This document shows positions 55,701 through 64,000 of a DNA stretch of 64,000 nt, piece after piece (within the stretch, counting starts at the first letter, position 1; the number at the start of each line of letters is the position of its first letter). The translations under genes were made by a program, and so were the position numbers. The notes below the pieces were generated by a model, which ran no database searches, had not been told where the DNA came from, and saw only the letters and a list, made by a program, of their open reading frames with translations. Source of the DNA: Ignavibacteria bacterium. GTDB lineage: Bacteria > Bacteroidota > Ignavibacteria > Kapaibacteriales > UBA4661. The stretch spans positions 1 through 64,000 of the forward strand of contig JAAFIV010000006.1 of the NCBI GenBank assembly GCA_013298775.1, read 5' to 3'.

Positions 55701-56517
55701 AAATTTTTTGCTCGGAATCCCGAAACAAGCAACGCACAATGTTATCGCTGAGGCTTTGCGGATTCGCGGGGTCGTTCTTGTACGTGCGAGTAATCATGCC
55801 GCTTGTGGGGTCGAACAAACTGAGACCGCCAGACGTGCCAACCCACAGTTTGCCATCGTTTGTTTGTTCTAAAGCAAGTACATCGCTAGAAGGAAGTTTT
55901 GCGGGATTTTTTGCATCCACGCCAAAGCTCGTAAAGTCGTTGCTCGCGGGATTGTACAAGGCAAGTCCTGCCGAAAGTGTGCCAATCCAGACGCGCCCTG
56001 CATCGTCGCACAGTGCTTCAAAGACCACATTTTCTGGCAAACTTTTCGGATTTCCTTTTTGATGACGAAAAAGAGTAAACTTCTCCGTGCGAGGATTGAA
56101 GCGGGCAAGACCATTATCCGTCCCAACCCAGAGCATTCCTTCCTTGTCTTCGATGATAACATACACAACGTTATCGGGCAGCGAGGAGGAATCTTTTGGA
56201 TTGTGGCGGTAGTTCGTAAAGCTGTACCCGTCGTAGCGGCTAAGTCCGTCGTATGTTCCCATCCATAGAAACCCCTTGCTGTCTTGCATAATCGTCATGG
56301 CTGTTCCCTGCGTCATTCCTTGTTCTGCGCCGATATACTCAAACTGTACGGCGGCTTGTGCGCTGCTTTTTTGGATGGTTTGTGCTGTGAGAATTGGAAC
56401 AGAAAAGACGTTCAGCAAGAGCCAGAAAGCGCACAAATACACGCAAGCAGCAAACACACGACATATTGCTGTCGTACAAAAAAGGGAAAAGAAGCGTCTG
56501 AAATTCATGTAGTGCAT
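52756..56517 (-). CDS. Propeller/Y_Y_Y sensor fused to a methyl-accepting chemotaxis domain
   Basis: The 1,253-residue protein has a signal peptide, then 13 or so two-component-regulator propeller repeats (units such as [20 protein letters not shown] and [15 protein letters not shown]), a Y_Y_Y domain ([18 protein letters not shown]...[15 protein letters not shown], about 745-810), one transmembrane helix (about 832-851), a coiled coil, a HAMP-like segment (about 908-965), and a full MCP signalling domain (tip [20 protein letters not shown], about 1085-1104). In usual hybrid sensors the propeller/Y_Y_Y part is coupled to a histidine kinase; here the output is a chemoreceptor. No che genes are in the window. 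The start may be ATG 56508 instead. Confidence 0.92.
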   Translation of the reverse strand: MHYMNFRRFFSLFCTTAICRVFAACVYLCAFWLLLNVFSVPILTAQTIQKSSAQAAVQFEYIGAEQGMTQGTAMTIMQDSKGFLWMGTYDGLSRYDGYSFTNYRHNPKDSSSLPDNVVYVIIEDKEGMLWVGTDNGLARFNPRTEKFTLFRHQKGNPKSLPENVVFEALCDDAGRVWIGTLSAGLALYNPASNDFTSFGVDAKNPAKLPSSDVLALEQTNDGKLWVGTSGGLSLFDPTSGMITRTYKNDPANPQSLSDNIVRCLFRDSEQKIWVGTFAGGVCRLDPTSGVFTRFPNDPAGKAGPASASVWSVDEDAERNVWMGTQGGGLVRFNRATNDFTTFKFSPKQAKSLRANSVIRVLFDKGGTLWAALNNGICTYNPQAKSFTLYRSNPFDPTSLPNNNIRSICEGADGTVWVGTAEGLSALDRTTDNFTVFKNNSANKKSLPKNDVRSLFETRDGTLWVGTNGGGLARMSSKNGEFTTFVNDPANPQSLSMNTIWRIFEDSKGTLWIGTATGGLCKVLDRTKGVFQTYKHDPANPRSLSLSSVRSLYEDANGVLWVGTFGNGLCRYDAPTDDFTRYLHDEANPKTLSNNNILCIVDDGKGNLWLGTDGGLNLFNKATGEVRSWREADGLPNDVIYSVIPDANGNVWLTTNKGIVRFNADKNSIRTYTMNDGIANNEFNRGAFTKLRSGEIIVGGGEGLTLFNPAQIQENSFVPPVVFTGFKKFGKHALVDTSITYAHTIEIPERDNFINIEFAALNFLNSARNQYAYKLEGFDDDWNDAGAQHSAIYTNLAGGTYTFRVKASNNDGVWNNDGASVRLVVVPMFYNAWWFRALVIAAVLGGGFYAYRRKAASVERLKTLLREQARQTTEIQRQQETVENQSRELQLSSEATRFLAEQSEQERVYLSESVETMLETMNRFASGDLTVQMNITRKAEDMDDISRLFDGFNYAVATIRALVEQVVRSVETIAEASDDITTATGALNEGAKAQTVQMSGVREQTALISENITETAEQIERASHVSRESGELARTGGEIVFKTVEEMNRVTESMRVSEAILNELEQSGHQIGEIVEAIRGISDQTNLLALNASIEAARAGEAGRGFAVVADEVRKLAERAATSTKEIASVIGSTQRGIQQVIGSMHTSVQGIQNVRGLAQDSGEALKNIITATSSVMTIVSDIADISKEQASASKAIAGAMESISAISRTSSESIHDMGATAQTLNDLTHNLDKLVHLFALEQKNSQNTPKTLA

Positions 56518-56840
56518 GATAAGCCAAAAATTAAATCATAAAAAAGCAGCGATGACGAAAGGCAAGTTTTGATGCGGTGTGCAGCACGTCGCCCAGACGT
56601 GTTTCGCATTGTTGAAGCGAGCAAATGTACAATCTTTTTGTGGCTAATCCAAATGCAGACGTACAGCACTGAAAATGAGGTACAGCCTTCTTTGCTCGGC
56701 TTGCACTCTTTGCTCGGCACGCACTTTGTTGTATCACAATTCCCAAGAAACAAGTATTTTGTTATGTCGGGGATTTGGCAGACAGTAGGATTTTGATTTA
56801 CCTCTGCATAATTTTTTCATTCTCATTGTCTATTTTTTTC
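56518..56840. other. Intergenic region between divergent genes
   Basis: It must contain the promoters of the propeller/MCP gene (minus) and the epimerase gene (plus). A short direct repeat TTTGCTCGGC is seen at 56691-56700 and 56709-56718. No further structure is recognised. Confidence 0.45.
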
Positions 56841-57788
56841 ATGAAACATATCATTTTAGGTGCGGGTGGTTCTATCGGAACACCGCTTCAAAACTTGATT
56901 CTGCAAAAAAAAGAGCCATTAAAATTACTGTCACGTTCTGGTAAATCCGTACTCGGTGCGGATTCGGCTGCAGTGAATGTTTTGAATGCGGCAACATTGA
57001 AGGCAGCAATTGAGCCAAACTCGGTCGTGTATATGCTGGTTGGCTTGGAGTATTCCACCAAAATCTGGCGTACACACTGGCTTCCGCTTATTCAAAACGT
57101 TGTGGCGGCGTGTCAGCATCACGGGGCGCGACTGGTCTTTTTCGACAACGTGTATATGTACGGTCGTGTGCATGGCACAATGACTGAAGAAACCCCGATG
57201 AATCCTTGCAGCAACAAAGGTGAAGTGCGAGCAAAGGTGGCGGAGTTTGTTACAAATGCGTACAAAGGTGGCTCGGTACAAGGCTTGATTGCTCGCTCGG
57301 CAGACTTTTATGGTCCGTTTGCCCAGCGAACAAGCGTTCCGCAGCAATTAGCGTTTGATAATTTGGCAAAAGGTAAAAAGGCACAATGGCTCATCAGCCC
57401 TGATTTTAAGCACTCCTACACCTATACGCTGGATGCGGCGGAATCGCTGTATTTGCTGGCAAAGGACGAAAGCACGTGGAATCAGGTCTGGCACGTTCCC
57501 ACAAAAAATCCTGCGCTCACCGGACGAGAATTGACCGCGCTTGCAGGCAATGTGCTTGGCAGAAAAGCCGAAGCAACAGCAATGAGCCGTTTTATGCTGG
57601 GTGCAGTCGGTTTGTTTGTGCCAGTTGTGAAGGAAATTGCGGAAATGGCGTATCAAAATGAGCAGGATTATATTTTTGATTCGAGCAAATTCGAGCAGCA
57701 TTTCAATTTCACACCAACAAGCTATGACGCGGGTGTACGGACAACGTTTGAGCATTTTTACCCGCAGCTAGTCAAAATTGAAGTTTAG
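56841..57788 (+). CDS. NAD-dependent epimerase/dehydratase family protein
   Basis: A 315-residue extended short-chain dehydrogenase. The N-terminal nucleotide loop is ILGAGGSIGTPLQNLI, a variant of GxxGxxG. FFDNVYMYGRVHGTMTEETP contains the active-site Tyr region, and RSADFYGPF and the SPDFKHSYTYTLDAA segment follow. A typical YxxxK is not well preserved, so it may be an atypical SDR, a nucleotide-sugar reductase or a regulatory NmrA-type protein. ATG 56841 was chosen; earlier codons encode only a hydrophobic stretch. Confidence 0.82.
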   Translation: MKHIILGAGGSIGTPLQNLILQKKEPLKLLSRSGKSVLGADSAAVNVLNAATLKAAIEPNSVVYMLVGLEYSTKIWRTHWLPLIQNVVAACQHHGARLVFFDNVYMYGRVHGTMTEETPMNPCSNKGEVRAKVAEFVTNAYKGGSVQGLIARSADFYGPFAQRTSVPQQLAFDNLAKGKKAQWLISPDFKHSYTYTLDAAESLYLLAKDESTWNQVWHVPTKNPALTGRELTALAGNVLGRKAEATAMSRFMLGAVGLFVPVVKEIAEMAYQNEQDYIFDSSKFEQHFNFTPTSYDAGVRTTFEHFYPQLVKIEV

Positions 57789-57806
57789 ATAAACTTGCCC
57801 GTTTTC

Positions 57807-57907
57807 GCCCTCATCCCCCGCCTTCTCCCAGAGGGAGAAGGAGCTAAAACGAAGAGAATCAAGCGCTTCTGAAGCCCTCTCCCTCTGGGAGAGGGTTGGG
57901 TGAGGGC
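57807..57907. repeat. CCCTCTCCC-type palindromic repeat
   Basis: GCCCTCATCCC at the left and GGGTGAGGGC at the right enclose TTCTCCCAGAGGGAGAAGG and CCCTCTCCCTCTGGGAGAGGG palindromes. The interior CTTCTGAAGCCCTCTCCCTC matches the 142-bp elements, but the CTCACCTTACGCA ends are absent. Confidence 0.85.
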
Positions 57908-58061
57908 AAGCATGGACGCAAGTTTTTATGCGGGTTGTAGAATTTTATCTCAACTTCAACAAAAAATAATGAGAAAAAAATCTTCATTGGTAACGCAAAT
58001 TGATAGCGCAGCACTGGTAGCGCAGATGTCCCTCTTTTCCCGTTTGTTGAAGTGATTGCAC

Positions 58062-60062
58062 ATGAAAAAACTTGTTCTCAAAAAAACGTCATTTGATGCG
58101 GCTTCGGGGAAATCTGCGAAGGTGTACAAAATAAACTATGCCGAAGAGCTAAACGAGGCGCAACTTGATGCCGTCATGCACGACACGGGCGCAGCACTCG
58201 TGGTCGCGGGCGCGGGGACAGGAAAAACACGGACACTCGTGTACCGCGTGGCACGACTCATTGAGGATGGTATAGAACCCGCATCAATCCTGCTTCTTAC
58301 CTTTACGCGCAAGTCTGCCGCCGAAATGCTTCGCCGCGCAACACAACTGCTCGACGGCAGATGTGAAGCGGTTTCTGGCGGCACATTCCATTCCTTTGCG
58401 CATGGCTATCTGCGCCGTTTGCCCAAACACCTCACCGCGCTTGGTTTGGACAATAATTTCACCGTTCTCGACCAATCCGATGCCGAAGATGTGGTGAATC
58501 TCCTGCGTTCACAGCTTGTTGGCAATGATAAAAAACGTCGCTTCCCGCGTAAGAACACGCTGTTTGCCATGTTTAGTGCGGAAGCAAATTGCCGCAAAGC
58601 TCTTGAAATCATTATTCACGACGATTACCCGCAATTCGAGGAAGATACCCCTGCAATCAAGCAACTACGCGACTTCTACGTCGCCTACAAACGCAAACAC
58701 AACCTTGTGGATTACGATGATTTGCTTGTGCTATTTTTGGAGCTACTTCGCACCAATGCTGACCTCCGGCGCGATGTGCAGAAGCAATATCGCTATATCA
58801 TGGTGGATGAATATCAAGACACAAACCAGCTTCAGCATGAATTGGTGCTGTGTTTGGCGGCAATCCACGAAAATATCATGGCAGTTGGCGACGACGCGCA
58901 AAGCATATACTCTTTTCGCGGTGCGAACTACGAAAATATCATGCGCTTTCCCGATTCATTTCGGCATTGTCGCTTGATTAAGTTGGAAGAAAATTTTCGC
59001 TCCACACAACCCATTTTAAGCCTCACGAACGAGATTATCCGCCGCGCTTTGTATCGGTACGACAAGGAATTGTATTCGCGCAAATCGGGCAGCACTTTCC
59101 CGATGGTCATTCAATGCGACAAAGAGGCGCAGCAGTCGCAATTTATCGTGCAGCAAATCTTGGAATACCGCGAAGAAGGCTTACCGCTTGACGATATTGC
59201 TGTGCTGGTGCGCTCTGGCTTTCATTCTTTCGACCTCGAAGTGGAGCTAAATCGCGCCAATATTCCCTACCAAAAATTTGGCGGATTTAAGTTCGTCGAA
59301 ACCTCGCACATCAAAGATATTATCGCGCATTTGCGGGTGTTAGTCAATCCCAAAGATGCCGTGAGTTGGAATCGAATTTTGTTGCTGCTGGAAGGCGTTG
59401 GACCAAAAACTGCGCTGAAGGTGATAGATGCGATTGTTGCGGGCAATGTGACGCTGGAGACCGCACACAATCTGGGCGAAATAGCACGCGGCGATGAGCA
59501 AATCCGCCGCTTGTTCAATTTACTTGCTCGCCTGAACACCGAGAAACTCACGCCGTCCGAGCAGACGTGGCAAATCATTGACCACTATCGCCCGCAAATG
59601 AAGCGTAAGTACGACGATTACAAAAAACGCACAAAAGATATTGAAACGTTTGGCGGCATCACCGAGCGGTATCGCAGTATTAACGCGCTCTTGGCGGATA
59701 TGGCAATCGAACCGCCCGTAGAATCCGTCGAGGATATTGCCGCAACAGGCAGCGAAGATGAGTTCTTGACCATTTCCACCATTCACTCTGCAAAGGGCTT
59801 AGAATGGGGCGTTGTGTTCGTGATTTGGACGCTTGACGGGCGTTTTCCACCCGTGCGAGCTTTCGATACGGAAGAGAGCTTGGAAGAAGAACGGCGTTTG
59901 TTTTACGTTGCTTGCACACGAGCAAAGGAGCGGCTTTTTCTTACGTATCCCATTAACATTTTCGACCGTGAAACAGGCATGGTGCTAGGAAAAGTAACAC
60001 GTTTTCTGGACGGATTGCCAGAGGAATTAACTGAGAAATACTTATTGGCGGATGAAGAATAA
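58062..60062 (+). CDS. UvrD/PcrA-type ATP-dependent DNA helicase
   Basis: A 666-residue superfamily 1A helicase with the Q motif (LNEAQLDAV), Walker A GAGTGKTRTL (50-59), motif Ia LLLTFTRKSAAEM, Walker B DEYQDTNQLQ, motif III AVGDDAQSIYSFRGA, motif IV EENFRSTQPIL, and the C-terminal TIHSAKGLEW and YVACTRAKERLFLTYP motifs. It is slightly shorter than PcrA. UvrD, PcrA and Rep cannot be told apart by eye. ATG 58062 was preferred to a TTG two codons upstream. Confidence 0.94.
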   Translation: MKKLVLKKTSFDAASGKSAKVYKINYAEELNEAQLDAVMHDTGAALVVAGAGTGKTRTLVYRVARLIEDGIEPASILLLTFTRKSAAEMLRRATQLLDGRCEAVSGGTFHSFAHGYLRRLPKHLTALGLDNNFTVLDQSDAEDVVNLLRSQLVGNDKKRRFPRKNTLFAMFSAEANCRKALEIIIHDDYPQFEEDTPAIKQLRDFYVAYKRKHNLVDYDDLLVLFLELLRTNADLRRDVQKQYRYIMVDEYQDTNQLQHELVLCLAAIHENIMAVGDDAQSIYSFRGANYENIMRFPDSFRHCRLIKLEENFRSTQPILSLTNEIIRRALYRYDKELYSRKSGSTFPMVIQCDKEAQQSQFIVQQILEYREEGLPLDDIAVLVRSGFHSFDLEVELNRANIPYQKFGGFKFVETSHIKDIIAHLRVLVNPKDAVSWNRILLLLEGVGPKTALKVIDAIVAGNVTLETAHNLGEIARGDEQIRRLFNLLARLNTEKLTPSEQTWQIIDHYRPQMKRKYDDYKKRTKDIETFGGITERYRSINALLADMAIEPPVESVEDIAATGSEDEFLTISTIHSAKGLEWGVVFVIWTLDGRFPPVRAFDTEESLEEERRLFYVACTRAKERLFLTYPINIFDRETGMVLGKVTRFLDGLPEELTEKYLLADEE

Positions 60063-60227
60063 CATCGGTTCGATGTTCCTCAAAAATTTCACCTCCGCTC
60101 TCCAGAAAACTTTGGTATATTTGCGCCGTACAAATGCTTTACTGCGAACTATTTCGTTGTCAGCTATTTTGCACAAAAAAACCTTACAAACTGCACCACA
60201 TCTTCATTCTTCATCATTTTTATTCCA

Positions 60228-61247
60228 ATGGCAAAAAAAGCCCTCATTACCGGTATTACAGGACAAGACGGTTCGTATTTAGCAGAATTTCTTCTGGAAA
60301 AAGGCTACGAAGTGCATGGTATCATTCGCCGTGCCTCGACCTTCAATACTTCACGCATTGACCATCTCTACAACGACCCGCATGCTGCCGGAGTGCGGCT
60401 TTTTCTGCATTATGGCGACCTTTCGGATTCCTCAAATTTAAGCCGACTTCTGGCGAAAATTGCCCCTGAAGAAATCTATCACTTAGGCGCACAGAGCCAC
60501 GTCCGGGTCAGCTTCGACACACCCGAATATACTGGCGATGTCACGGGCTTAGGAACGCTCCGCATTCTTGATGCGATGCGTGAAACGGGCTTGCAATCAA
60601 AGTTTTATCAAGCATCGTCCAGCGAGATGTACGGCTTGGTACAGGCGGTCCCGCAAAACGAAACAACGCCGTTCTACCCGCGTAGCCCGTACGCTGCGGC
60701 GAAAGTGTACGCATATTGGCTGACGGTGAATTACCGCGAATCGTACAATATGTTTGCGTGCAACGGCATTTTGTTCAATCACGAATCTCCTCGTCGTGGC
60801 GAAACCTTTGTAACCCGCAAGATTACTCGTGCGGTGGCACGTATCAAGGCGGGGCTGCAAAAAGAATTATATCTTGGAAACCTTGATGCGAAGCGGGATT
60901 GGGGCTACGCAAAAGAATATGTCGAGGCAATGTGGATGATGCTCCAGCAGTCCGAAGCCGATGATTACGTGATTGCGACCAACGAAACGCATTCTGTTCG
61001 TGAATTTTTGGTGGAAGCATTTACGCATGTTGGATTGAATTGGCAGGACTTTGTTAAACTCGATGAACGCTATTTACGTCCCACTGAAGTAGATTTGCTG
61101 ATTGGCGATTACACCAAAGCCCGTACCAAACTTGGTTGGCAGCCCAAAACATCGTTCAAAGAATTAGTGCAAATTATGGTGGATGCCGATATTCAGCTTT
61201 TGCACGAACAATTGAGCGGAAAAATTGCGCGAGAATCGGAAGTGTAG
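60228..61247 (+). CDS. gmd: GDP-mannose 4,6-dehydratase
   Basis: Gmd converts GDP-mannose to GDP-4-keto-6-deoxymannose, the precursor of GDP-fucose, rhamnose and perosamine. The 339-residue protein has [21 protein letters not shown] with the GxxGxxG loop, [30 protein letters not shown] (Tyr/Lys pair), [20 protein letters not shown], and [17 protein letters not shown], all diagnostic. It lies 165 bp after the helicase and probably supplies sugars for the surface glycans handled by the glycosyltransferase and ligase-like genes. Confidence 0.97.
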   Translation: MAKKALITGITGQDGSYLAEFLLEKGYEVHGIIRRASTFNTSRIDHLYNDPHAAGVRLFLHYGDLSDSSNLSRLLAKIAPEEIYHLGAQSHVRVSFDTPEYTGDVTGLGTLRILDAMRETGLQSKFYQASSSEMYGLVQAVPQNETTPFYPRSPYAAAKVYAYWLTVNYRESYNMFACNGILFNHESPRRGETFVTRKITRAVARIKAGLQKELYLGNLDAKRDWGYAKEYVEAMWMMLQQSEADDYVIATNETHSVREFLVEAFTHVGLNWQDFVKLDERYLRPTEVDLLIGDYTKARTKLGWQPKTSFKELVQIMVDADIQLLHEQLSGKIARESEV

Positions 61248-61255
61248 AAAAACAA

Positions 61256-61379
61256 TAGGACTTTCGCAAATGGAGCAGACAAGAGTGTTACTCTACCAGT
61301 GGGCTTAGGTTTCATGCGGTTTCGGTAGAGAAGACACTCTTGTCTGCTCCTTAAAAGGTACCATGTTGCGAACATCCTA
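61256..61379. mobile_element. 124-bp-class element, degenerate right end
   Basis: The left end TAGGACTTTC is exact. The right end GAACATCCTA (61370-61379) is the expected inverted repeat with two changes, at precisely the same 124-bp distance as in 20079-20202. It contains the GCAGACAAGAGTGT palindrome pair and lies nine bases after the gmd stop. Confidence 0.82.
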
Positions 61380-61437
61380 AACAAATAGACATTATACAGA
61401 TTAAGCATTGAGGGGCTGGGAGCAGCATAAATACTGG

Positions 61438-61520
61438 CTTCAGTGGCACAGACATTCTTGTCTGTGTTTGTCGCCCGAACCCCGCACCAACACTCACAGA
61501 CAAGAAGTCTCAAGCCACTA
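61438..61520. repeat. Degenerate core of the 151-bp element family
   Basis: CAGTGGCACAGACATTCTTG and the CCGAACCCCGCACCAACACT interior match, but the element ends are missing. The right arm reads AAGAAGTCTCAAGCCACT, the same variant as in 36493-36643. The repeat frame accounts for a spurious N-terminal extension of the next gene. Confidence 0.85.
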
Positions 61521-61634
61521 TCTGAAGAGCAAAAACAGCTAATCTGTATAATGTCTAATACTATTGCACTTGTTCTCTCTTACACCTACATGTTCCGCCT
61601 CCTGCGGCACGATTCACCTTTTCTTAAAAACACC

Positions 61635-63275
61635 ATGAAACCATCCTCTTCTGCTCCCGCTATCGTGAACAATGTCAGCAATGCGTCTCGGCGCGATTTC
61701 CTGAAAACCACATCGGTACTAGGCGCATCAACGCTTGGTGTAGGGGCGAGCATGCTGGGCGGAATGCCCGTGCTTGCTGCCTCACCTTTGCAGGATAAAT
61801 TCGGCTCGGAAGCGCATAACAGCGACAATATCTTGGTCATTATCCAGCTTTTTGGCGGCAATGATGGCTTAAATACTATCATTCCGGCGGATAGTGCGGA
61901 TTACTACCGTTTGCGTCCTAAGCTCGCCGTTCGCAAGGAAGATGCGACGAGGCTTTTCGGTTCGCGAGTGTACTTGCATCCCGCGCTCACGAGCGGCGTG
62001 CCTTTTGGCGGAATGCAGCAAATGTACGAGGACGGACGCTTGGCACTGATTCAAGGCGTGGGCTACGAAAACCCGAATTTATCCCATTTCCGCTCGACTG
62101 ATATTTGGCTCTCTGGCATCAATTCTTCGCTTCCGACGACACAATTTACCGACGGCTGGATGGGACGCTCGATTGCACGGTTGCATGCTCCACAAGGCTC
62201 GCAAATCCCTGATTATCCGCTCTCGGTGCAGATTGGCGGAACGCTTTCCATGCTACTGAAAGACGACCGACGCGGCGATATGGGCATCGCACTCGCCGAC
62301 CCCGAACAATTTTTCCGTTTGGGGCAAGGCTTGTCGCCCGACGACGAGGCTCTCACCGACGCTTCCACCTTTGCGAGCGAATACAACTACGTCCGCACGA
62401 TTGCTCAGAAGTCCGATGCGTACTCGCAGCTTGTCAAACAAGCCTTCGACAAAGGACGCAATACGCTGGACTACGCAGCAGGCTTTGCGCAGCAACTCCG
62501 CATGGTTGCTCGCCTCATCTCTGGCGGTTTGCGCTCGAAAGTGTATCTCGTGTATTTGGGCGGCTTCGACACGCACGTTTTACAGCAACAGCCCGATGGA
62601 AGCGGCGTACATCCTGCGTTGTTACGTGCTTTAGCAACAGGAATCGCGCAATTTCAAACCGATGCTCTCCAGCAAGGTTTTGCCGACCGCGTCATCGGCA
62701 TGACGCTGTCCGAATTTGGCAGAAGACCGCAGGAAAACGGCTCGCTTGGCACCGACCACGGCGCGGCATCGGTGCAATTTGTTTTTGGCACAAATGTAAA
62801 CGGCAATACCTTTGGCAATGTGCCAGACTTGCAAAATCTCACCCGCAACGGCGACCAGCAATATCAATACGACTATCGCCGCATCTACACCAACGTCCTG
62901 CAAGCCTGGTTTGGTGCGACGGAAGCAGACACGACCGCGATTCTGGGCGAGCGTCTTGCGCCGCTTGGTGTGGTAAAATCGCGCACAACCAGCGTCCAAT
63001 CCGACCTCGCTTTCCTCAGCAACACGGAAGCATTTTCGATATATCCTAATCCTTCGACGGGCGCATCAACACTGCGTTTCACGCTGCGCAAAGCGGCTGA
63101 AGCAGACATTACGCTTTTCAGCACCGTAGGGCGCGTGGTGCAGAATGTGTGGAGCGGGCAGTTACAAGCAGGTGAGCATGCTCTTCCTGTGAATATCGCA
63201 CAAACAGGCGTTTTCCTGTGTACCGTGCGCATAAATGGCAAAAGCTATACACTGCCATTAACCGTTGTGCGATGA
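61635..63275 (+). CDS. DUF1501 protein with Tat signal and type IX sorting domain
   Basis: The 546-residue protein begins with a twin-arginine signal (SRRDFLKTTSVLGAS, 18-32). A DUF1501 alkaline-phosphatase-superfamily-like domain follows (VIIQLFGGNDGLNTIIPAD; YLGGFDTHVLQQQ; IGMTLSEFGRRPQENGSLGTDHG). The last 75 residues are a type IX secretion C-terminal domain (FSIYPNPSTGASTLRFTL...VFLCTVRINGKSYTLPL). It is thus predicted to cross the inner membrane folded via Tat and the outer membrane by T9SS. ATG 61635 was chosen because the open frame upstream reads through repeats. Confidence 0.92.
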   Translation: MKPSSSAPAIVNNVSNASRRDFLKTTSVLGASTLGVGASMLGGMPVLAASPLQDKFGSEAHNSDNILVIIQLFGGNDGLNTIIPADSADYYRLRPKLAVRKEDATRLFGSRVYLHPALTSGVPFGGMQQMYEDGRLALIQGVGYENPNLSHFRSTDIWLSGINSSLPTTQFTDGWMGRSIARLHAPQGSQIPDYPLSVQIGGTLSMLLKDDRRGDMGIALADPEQFFRLGQGLSPDDEALTDASTFASEYNYVRTIAQKSDAYSQLVKQAFDKGRNTLDYAAGFAQQLRMVARLISGGLRSKVYLVYLGGFDTHVLQQQPDGSGVHPALLRALATGIAQFQTDALQQGFADRVIGMTLSEFGRRPQENGSLGTDHGAASVQFVFGTNVNGNTFGNVPDLQNLTRNGDQQYQYDYRRIYTNVLQAWFGATEADTTAILGERLAPLGVVKSRTTSVQSDLAFLSNTEAFSIYPNPSTGASTLRFTLRKAAEADITLFSTVGRVVQNVWSGQLQAGEHALPVNIAQTGVFLCTVRINGKSYTLPLTVVR

Positions 63276-63485
63276 GAGATTGCAGAAAAAATCACTGACC
63301 TTGAAGAGATAAACGCTCAAGCATCAGACTATACCTTGCTTGTAGCAGATACGTCTTCAAAATGCGAAATCTAAAAAAACAACCTCAAGGCTTGATGGAA
63401 ACTTGTGTATAGGCATGTTAAAAAGGATTGCCATACTCATCTGCACTTCCTTTTGCTTTGATAAAGCGTTCCTAAAGACGTTCCT

Positions 63486-64000
63486 ATGCGCACCGATACT
63501 ATTTTGCATCAAATTTTTGTTCAATTGCCATCGCTCTTGTTCGTGCTTATCGGACGCGATGCAAAGGAAAGTGCAGACTACGAGTTTTCCTCGCCAGAAG
63601 TGAAAGAAACTGCATTTCGGCTGGATGGCGTATTTATTCCTAAAGCTCCGCAAGGAACGCTTTTTTTCGTTGAATTGCAGTTCCAGCACGACCCACGCTT
63701 CTATTCACGCCTCTTTGCAGAAATCTTCGTATATTTACGCCGTAATGCAAGCGATTACGATTGGCAAGCGGTGGTTGTCTTTGCGGAGAAACAGCTTGAT
63801 ACAGGTATTCCGCAGCAATATCGCGCTTTGGAAGGGCAGGTGCATCGTGTATATTTGGATAATTTGTCCGAAGAACAAAAGCATCAGCATCCGATTGATA
63901 TTGTGGAATTACTTGTCTTGCCAGAAAACACTGAACTAGTGGCAGGAAAGGCGCGAGCAGCATTGGCAAGGTCTGCGCAGGTACAAGACACATATAAACA
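63486..64000 (+). CDS. Rpn family / DUF2887 putative nuclease, 3' end outside the window
   Basis: From ATG 63486 the frame is open to the window end (171 codons). It starts MRTDTILHQIFVQLPSLLF, followed by SPEVKETAFRLDGVFIP, TLFFVELQFQHDPRFYSRLFAEIF and DWQAVVVFAEK, characteristic of DUF2887 proteins of the Rpn/PD-(D/E)XK group. Rpn relatives promote recA-independent recombination as DNA endonucleases. The D-x-V plus E-x-Q pair is the putative active site. The C-terminal part is cut off by the window end. Confidence 0.9.
   Translation, partial: MRTDTILHQIFVQLPSLLFVLIGRDAKESADYEFSSPEVKETAFRLDGVFIPKAPQGTLFFVELQFQHDPRFYSRLFAEIFVYLRRNASDYDWQAVVVFAEKQLDTGIPQQYRALEGQVHRVYLDNLSEEQKHQHPIDIVELLVLPENTELVAGKARAALARSAQVQDTYK

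Noticed and set aside
61443-61634. N-terminal extension of the DUF1501 protein
   Set aside because: The open frame reads through a degenerate 151-bp repeat core; the Tat signal begins properly at ATG 61635.

Overview
The window comes from a bacterium of the Bacteroidota/Chlorobiota (FCB) group, most likely a deep Chlorobi/Ignavibacteria/Kapabacteria-like lineage; the genus cannot be fixed from sequence alone. The grounds are a PorX-type response regulator with a PglZ domain (type IX secretion control), a DUF1501 protein with a C-terminal type IX sorting domain, a Chlorobi-like LDH-type malate dehydrogenase, a DUF5117-type zinc metalloprotease, and a scattered complex I cluster. It is chromosomal: housekeeping genes dominate, and no transposase, phage structural gene, CRISPR array, tRNA or rRNA was found.

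Layout. 0.1-4.2 kb: tatC, a TSUP permease, a lipoprotein and a transaldolase/FSA-type aldolase. 4.3-7.6 kb: a DUF2442/DUF4160 pair whose second member has an in-frame stop, gyrB, and a PD-(D/E)XK protein. 8.2-13.6 kb: nuoG, nuoH and nuoI with a coiled-coil gene, a DUF2628-like gene and a Uma2 gene in between. 13.8-16.7 kb (minus): a PAS protein ending in a minimal chemoreceptor tip, an RsmI-like methyltransferase with a long KFGD-repeat tail, and ssb. 17.3-23.8 kb: K+ channel, maf, lipoprotein, mdh, metalloprotease. 24.2-27.5 kb: ECF sigma factor, anti-sigma-like protein, Spy/CpxP-like protein, then ftsY. 27.8-32.6 kb: acyl-CoA dehydrogenase, TonB receptor-like protein, glycosyltransferase. 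32.9-36.5 kb: rpmH-rnpA-yidD-yidC. 36.9-42.5 kb (minus): porX, tsaE, FkbM methyltransferase, O-antigen-ligase-like protein. 43-49 kb: hpf, then (minus) fabF, a translationally coupled AAA-ATPase/TOPRIM/small-protein trio, hisA, ybbR. 49-57 kb: tetR/MFS with a probable operator, a THUMP RNA methyltransferase, and a 1,253-residue propeller/Y_Y_Y/chemoreceptor chimera. 56.8-64 kb: epimerase, UvrD-type helicase, gmd, a Tat-signal DUF1501 protein with a type IX sorting domain, and a truncated Rpn/DUF2887 gene.

The most unusual content is non-coding. The intergenic regions hold several families of short non-autonomous mobile elements that can be delimited to the base. Three copies are exactly 151 bp, with 13-bp terminal inverted repeats and different 9-bp target duplications. 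Two copies are exactly 142 bp, with 13-bp inverted repeats and 7-bp duplications. A 124-bp class is flanked by TA. A further class has GTRACTGGTCAGG ends, and one of its copies, flanked by an 8-bp duplication, contains a nested 151-bp element. Many degenerate cores of these elements lie elsewhere. Short tandem arrays, five of them with units of exactly 14 bp, sit at or near gene ends and starts. The best candidate for an undescribed protein system is the ATPase/TOPRIM/third-gene operon at 45.5-47.7 kb, which resembles PARIS or a split OLD nuclease but has an extra coupled gene.
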